Assembly: GCA_029239875.1 (NCBI GenBank)
Contig: JARBUD010000028.1
Span: forward strand, 1-57,313
Reading direction: 5' to 3'
DNA from: Xanthobacteraceae bacterium
GTDB lineage: Bacteria; Pseudomonadota; Alphaproteobacteria; Rhizobiales; Xanthobacteraceae
Length of the DNA: 57,313 nucleotides
Both the position numbers and the translations under genes were made by a program. This document shows positions 53,736 to 57,313 of this stretch, in pieces (positions within the stretch are counted from its first letter, which is position 1; each line of letters begins with the position of its first letter). A model generated the notes under the pieces. That model was not told where the DNA came from. It did not search any database and was given only the letters and a program-made list of their open reading frames with translations.

Positions 53736-54278
53736 ATGACCGCCGCATCGTCCACCCACCCCGAGGACCTCTGGGTCTTCGGCTATGGCTCGCTGATGTG
53801 GAATCCCGGCTTCGACTTCGCCGAGCGCGTGCCCGGCAAGCTCATCGGCGCGCACCGCTCCTTCTGCGTGAAGTCGGTGCATTGGCGCGGCACGCCGGAA
53901 AGGCCGGGGCTGGTGCTCGGGCTCGACCGCGGCGGCGCCTGCGTCGGCATCGCCTTCCGCGTCGCCCATCGTCACGCCGAGGCGACGCTCGCCTATCTGC
54001 GCGAGCGCGAGCAGGTGACCAACATCTACCGTGAGGCGACCCGCCGGGTCTGGCTGAAGGACGGCAGCGAACGCGCCGTGCCGGCCGTGGTGTTCCTGGT
54101 CGATCGCGGCCACGCGCAATATGCCGGGACGCTCACCGCCGAGGAGCGGCTGCACCTCATCCGCCAGGGCCACGGCATCGGCGGGCCGAACGCCGACTAT
54201 GTGCAGGCCACCGCCCGCCACCTCGCTGAGCTCGGCATACGCGACCAGGAGCTGCGCTGGTTGGTGGAGCGGCTGTAG
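53736..54278 (+). CDS. ChaC-like gamma-glutamylcyclotransferase
   Basis: The 180-residue enzyme has the gamma-glutamylcyclotransferase signature FGYGSLMWNPGF near residue 15 and LVLGLDRGGACVGIAF near 67. The catalytic Glu is expected in YLREREQVTNIY near 95. ChaC-type enzymes cleave glutathione to 5-oxoproline and Cys-Gly, so this protein should affect glutathione turnover. It is divergent from DUF2125, a neighbourhood often seen in Alphaproteobacteria. Three palindromic repeat units fill the 380 bases after its stop. Confidence 0.93.
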   Translation: MTAASSTHPEDLWVFGYGSLMWNPGFDFAERVPGKLIGAHRSFCVKSVHWRGTPERPGLVLGLDRGGACVGIAFRVAHRHAEATLAYLREREQVTNIYREATRRVWLKDGSERAVPAVVFLVDRGHAQYAGTLTAEERLHLIRQGHGIGGPNADYVQATARHLAELGIRDQELRWLVERL

Positions 54279-54336
54279 GGCAATCCCCACGGCTTGGCCG
54301 CGCCGCGTCCTTATCCTGAGAGCCGAGCCCTTACTT

Positions 54337-54449
54337 CCCTCTCCCCGTCGGGGAGAGGTGGCCCGCGAAGCGGGTCGGTGAGGGGCGACACGATTGCGGA
54401 GTCGCAGAAGCCCTCACCCCCACCCTCTCCCCCACGGGGAGAGGGAGCC
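54337..54449. repeat. Palindromic intergenic repeat, family C
   Basis: CCCTCTCCCCGTCGGGGAGAGG starts the element and CTCTCCCCCACGGGGAGAGGG ends it. The two ends are themselves hairpins, and TCGGTGAGGGGCG pairs with CCCTCACCC in the middle. This is a known type of palindromic element in high-GC Alphaproteobacteria. Only one copy lies in the window. Confidence 0.85.
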
Positions 54450-54495
54450 GGTCGCTCTGGCGGCAATCACCCTCTGAGAACTAGGCCCCGCACAG

Positions 54496-54639
54496 CCTCA
54501 TCCTGAGGTGCGAGCCCACGGGTCTTGCCTTCGGCAAGCCCGAGGACAGGCTCCGCGAGCCTCGAAGGATGGTGTTTCAAGCGCTCCCGGACGAACATCC
54601 TTCGAGGCTTGGCCAAGGGCCAAGCACCTCAGGATGAGG
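54496..54639. repeat. Palindromic intergenic repeat, family A, complete copy
   Basis: The first 78 bases are identical to 24703-24780. After a short spacer, the inverted arm CATCCTTCGAGGC to GCACCTCAGGATGAGG closes a hairpin of more than 100 bases. It lies 18 bases beyond the stop of the converging 108-residue gene. Confidence 0.87.
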
Positions 54640-54657
54640 TCTGTCCCGGAATCATCC

Positions 54658-54984
54658 TCACAGCGGCGCCAGCGAACCGCTCTCGGTCTCCGGCAGGATG
54701 CGCAGGTGGATCTCCTGCGCGCCGGTGGCGAGCGCCGCGGTGCGGGCCTTGGCGCCGGCCGGGCCGGTCCAGACCGGGATGCGGCGCGTGCCTTCCATGC
54801 GCACGGCGATGGCCACCGCGTCCGGATAGTCCGGCGCCTCGTCGGCGGCATAGACGGAGAACACCTGGCGCCGCCCGTCCGGACCGCGCCACAGCCGGAA
54901 GCGCCGTGCCAGCAGGCCGGTGGCGCTGAGCGGGCCGTCATCCCGCAGCGAATCAGCAGATCGGGTTTCGCGTGTCATCATCAT
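54658..54984 (-). CDS. Hypothetical protein of about 108 residues
   Basis: The product begins with three possible ATGs (54984, 54981, 54978). It has a regular alpha/beta pattern with GLLARRFRLWRGPDGRRQVF, a central DAVAIAVRMEGTRRIPVW, and TAALATGAQEIHLRILPE at the end. It is soluble with no signal peptide. I do not recognise a named family, though similar small proteins appear near histidine/division genes in related bacteria as far as I recall. It is on the same strand as ftsE-ftsX-ydcF, separated by 107 bases. Confidence 0.65.
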   Translation of the reverse strand: MMMTRETRSADSLRDDGPLSATGLLARRFRLWRGPDGRRQVFSVYAADEAPDYPDAVAIAVRMEGTRRIPVWTGPAGAKARTAALATGAQEIHLRILPETESGSLAPL

Positions 54985-55091
54985 GAGAACAAATCTAGAA
55001 CATCCACACGGGGCGTCAACTCGCCTCGTGGTGGGAATCCGCGAACATGCTGAATGTTCCGTTGACGGCGCCGATGCCGGGCGCCGGCCGG

Positions 55092-55769
55092 CTAGGGCGC
55101 GGCCGTCCGGCCCTCGCCGAGCTGCGTGCTGAGCGCCGGCCAGGAGCGCACGCCCATCCAGGCGCCGATGAACTTCACATATTCGACGAAGAGCAGCCGG
55201 ACATTGGCGAGCGAGGCCTCCCATCCCTCGGGGCCGCGCTTGGGCACCACCGGATAGGGCACCAGCTCGACATCCGGCAGAGCGCGGCGCAGCTCGACCA
55301 GGGCGCGCGGCATGTGCCAGGCCGACGTCACCACCAGCAGCGAGCGGAAGCGGTGCTCGCGCGCCCACTCCGCCGTCTCGATGGCGTTGCCGCGGGTGTT
55401 GAGCGCGGCGCGGCCGAGCTCGACGCAGCATTCCAGCGATTCCCGCGTCGCCGGCACGGTGCGGCCGATCTCGGCCAGCGTGGTGTCGGGGTGCACGCCG
55501 GTGATCAGCAGGCGGGTTCCGCGGCCCTCGACCAGAAGGTTGGTGGCGTCGGTGATGCGCTCCGCCCCACCGGTCAGCACGACGATGCCGTCGGCGCGGC
55601 GCGTGGTCTGCGCCTCGCGGCCCTGGAGGCCTGCGACGAAAACGCCGAAGCCGGCCAGCAGCGCCACGATCAGCGCCAGCAGCAGCACGCCGCCGAGGCG
55701 CAGCCAGCGGCGACGTGGGGCCGGGCTCGCGGCCGGGGTCTCCGGGGTGGGAACCTCGCTCACCGCCAC
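55092..55769 (-). CDS. YdcF/ElyC family membrane protein (DUF218)
   Basis: The 225-residue protein has a proline-rich N-terminus, one helix (about residues 24-48) and the DUF218 domain on the periplasmic side. Family motifs are DGIVVLTGGAERI near residue 82, LLITGVHPDTT near 110 and LLVVTSAWHMPRALVELRR near 170. Members such as ElyC and SanA affect envelope and undecaprenyl-lipid steps. The start is GTG, three bases after ftsX, so it is coupled to ftsE-ftsX. The usual lipid acyltransferase gene does not follow. Confidence 0.88.
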   Translation of the reverse strand: MAVSEVPTPETPAASPAPRRRWLRLGGVLLLALIVALLAGFGVFVAGLQGREAQTTRRADGIVVLTGGAERITDATNLLVEGRGTRLLITGVHPDTTLAEIGRTVPATRESLECCVELGRAALNTRGNAIETAEWAREHRFRSLLVVTSAWHMPRALVELRRALPDVELVPYPVVPKRGPEGWEASLANVRLLFVEYVKFIGAWMGVRSWPALSTQLGEGRTAAP

Positions 55770-55772
55770 CGC

Positions 55773-56849
55773 CTAGCTGATGCCGCGCAGCGTGCGGTAG
55801 ACGGTGGCGCGCGAGGTGAGCGTCGTCACCAGCGCCACCAGCACGGCCACGCCGAGTATGCCGCCATAGCCGCGCGCGTCGATGCCGAGCGCCCCGACCA
55901 GCGTGTCGACCGAGCGGTCGAGATCGACCCAGGAGGGCAGCGTCGAGCCGAGGAAGAACAGCGCCATGGCCGCGCCGCCGCCGATCGCCGCCCCCTTCAT
56001 GCCGACGGTGAGGAAATGGCGCTGGAACTCGCCGACGATGAAACTGTCGCGCGCGCCGACGAAATGCAGCACCTCGACCACCGCCCTCGCCGCATCCACC
56101 GCCGCGCGGGTGGCGACGGTGACGCACAGCACGGTGGCGGCGGCGACCAGCGCCAGCACGCTCAAGCCTATCGCCATCGCGGTGCGGGCGGTGGAGGACA
56201 GCCGCTCCGCCCATTGACGATGGTCGTCGAGGCTGGCGGAGGGCACCTGCTCGGCGAGCGACGCGCGCAGGGTGGCGAGCGTCTGCGCGTCGGCCCCGGC
56301 CGAAAGGCTGACCACGACGAGGCGCGGCACCGGCAGGTTGGCGACGTCGATGCCGCTGCCGAGCCACGGCTCCAGCAGCGCCGCCGTCTCCCGCTCGTCG
56401 AGCGCGCGCGCGTCGGTGACCCCCGGTGTGCCCTTGGCGACCGCGACCACCTTGGCCAGCGCCGCCGGGACGTCGAGCCCGTCGCCCGGCTTGATCTCGA
56501 CGGTGGTCTCGCGGGCGATGTCCGAGGTCCATTCGGAGGCGACGTTGCTCACCGCCGAGACCGCGCCGATCGTGATGCCGGCAAGGAAGGTCATGATGGC
56601 GATCACCGCGATCAGCGCCCGCGCCGTCACCGTGGCGCCGGGCACGATCGGGCGCAGCACCGCTGATTTCGCGGCCGCCGACCGGGGCGCCGGCTTGCCC
56701 GCGGCCTTCGCCGCGGCATCCGCAGCCGGCCGGGCTCCGCGTCCCGCCGCCGGGGCCGGGGACGTGGCGGGCCGCGCCGCCGGCAGCCGGGGCAGTCGGC
56801 CGGCGACGATCGCCAGCATCGCACGTGCTTTCCGCTTCATCTCAATCAT
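55773..56849 (-). CDS. ftsX: Cell-division permease-like protein FtsX
   Basis: FtsX pairs with FtsE to control septal cell-wall hydrolases at the divisome. The 358-residue protein has an Ala/Pro-rich cytoplasmic N-terminus of about 75 residues, one helix (about 78-100), and a periplasmic domain to about 215. Three more helices follow (about 220-245, 275-300 and 325-350). The C-terminus ends with YRTLRGIS after VALVTTLTSRATVYRTL. The start overlaps ftsE by eight bases. The long Ala-rich N-terminus is typical of this bacterial group. Confidence 0.88.
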   Translation of the reverse strand: MIEMKRKARAMLAIVAGRLPRLPAARPATSPAPAAGRGARPAADAAAKAAGKPAPRSAAAKSAVLRPIVPGATVTARALIAVIAIMTFLAGITIGAVSAVSNVASEWTSDIARETTVEIKPGDGLDVPAALAKVVAVAKGTPGVTDARALDERETAALLEPWLGSGIDVANLPVPRLVVVSLSAGADAQTLATLRASLAEQVPSASLDDHRQWAERLSSTARTAMAIGLSVLALVAAATVLCVTVATRAAVDAARAVVEVLHFVGARDSFIVGEFQRHFLTVGMKGAAIGGGAAMALFFLGSTLPSWVDLDRSVDTLVGALGIDARGYGGILGVAVLVALVTTLTSRATVYRTLRGIS

Positions 56850-57313
56850 AGACGGTCAGGCGCCCCTGATTGATGACGAGCCGGCGCGCGTCGAACTGGT
56901 CCATCAGCGCGATGTCGTGGGTGGCGATCAGCACGGAGGTGCCGCTCTTGTGCAGTTCCAGGAACAGGCGCAGCAGCCGCCGGGCGAGGCTGGGATCCAC
57001 GTTGCCGGTCGGCTCGTCGGCGAGCAGGATCTCCGGCCGGCTGATCAGCGCGCGGGCGATGGCGGCGCGCTGCTTCTCGCCGCCAGAGAGCACCGGCGGC
57101 AGCACGTGCATGCGCTCGCCGAGCCCCACCCATCCCAGCAGTTCGCTCACCTCGGCGCGGTAGCTCGCCTCCTCGCGCCCCTGCACACGCAGCGGCAGGG
57201 CGACGTTCTCGTACGTCGAGAGATGGTCGAGCAGGCGGAAATCCTGGAACACGATGCCGATGCGCTGGCGCAGCGCCGCCGTCTCGTTCGGGTCGAGCTT
57301 GGCGGCGTCGCGG
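56842..57313 (-). CDS. ftsE: Cell-division ATP-binding protein FtsE, N-terminus cut by window edge
   Basis: The visible part is the C-terminal two-thirds of the FtsE ATPase. The Q-loop (GIVFQDFRLLDHLSTYENV), signature LSGGEKQR, Walker B ILLADEPTGN and switch His (ATHDIALM) are present; Walker A lies beyond the window. QDFRLL is highly typical of FtsE. The reading frame continues to the last base. FtsX begins within its end. The sequence RDAAKLDPNETAAL just upstream of RIGIVFQ is consistent with the family. Confidence 0.93.
   Translation of the reverse strand, partial: RDAAKLDPNETAALRQRIGIVFQDFRLLDHLSTYENVALPLRVQGREEASYRAEVSELLGWVGLGERMHVLPPVLSGGEKQRAAIARALISRPEILLADEPTGNVDPSLARRLLRLFLELHKSGTSVLIATHDIALMDQFDARRLVINQGRLTVYD

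Overview
This is high-GC alphaproteobacterial DNA, most likely from the Hyphomicrobiales (rhizobial relatives). The evidence is a MucR/Ros-type regulator, an Entner-Doudoroff operon (zwf-pgl-edd), an ftsE-ftsX-ydcF block, and intergenic palindromic repeats of the kind scattered through these genomes. A Xanthobacteraceae-like host (Ancylobacter/Starkeya type) fits, but that is inference. No CRISPR array, rRNA, tRNA, insertion sequence or prophage was recognised.

Layout. 1-5 kb: the edge of an unidentified gene, a secreted GyrI-like protein, and a tightly overlapping housekeeping run dapF-mtaB-ftsY-yciB. 5-13 kb: an aldo/keto reductase, a membrane O-acyltransferase with an SGNH domain, a divergent tesA-like esterase and ybbA-ybbP exporter pair whose start codons share one CATG, and a Bax-inhibitor-like membrane protein. 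13-16 kb: a VOC protein, a DUF1428 protein, succinate-semialdehyde dehydrogenase, and a 71-residue orphan gene preceded by two palindromes.

16-26 kb is the most unusual part. It holds an isoquinoline-oxidoreductase-like molybdenum hydroxylase pair (iorAB type), a TetR regulator, and a divergent run encoding an ABC importer of the nitrate/taurine class, an NtaA/DmoA-type FMN monooxygenase and a RutF-like flavin reductase. An alpha-hydroxy-acid oxidase follows after a repeat block. The binding protein resembles the family found beside urea (guanidine) carboxylase genes, and RutF works in pyrimidine ring opening. I infer an inducible uptake-and-oxidation system for a small nitrogen-containing compound whose substrate is unknown.

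26-32 kb: glycerol kinase, a small secreted protein, and a three-gene efflux operon (FUSC-DUF1656-HlyD, AaeBXA type). 32-38 kb: a compact five-gene purine operon on the minus strand (uricase, xanthine dehydrogenase FAD subunit, fused 2Fe-2S/molybdenum subunit, guanine deaminase, fused OHCU decarboxylase/HIU hydrolase). It covers guanine to allantoin in unbroken steps. 38-43 kb: an SDR oxidoreductase, a TenA-like protein without the classical cysteine, MucR, a class-I glutamine amidotransferase and a TerB-like protein. 43-47 kb: a tripartite tricarboxylate transporter (tctCBA) followed by a GntR regulator. 47-52 kb: an AT-rich intergenic region, then zwf-pgl-edd. 52-57 kb: a DUF2125 protein, a ChaC-like cyclotransferase, several repeats, an orphan 108-residue protein, ydcF, ftsX and the edge of ftsE.

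Start sites were chosen by family length, visible ribosome-binding sites and overlap with the upstream gene. No database or folding program was available, so family names rest on recognised motifs and remembered family features.
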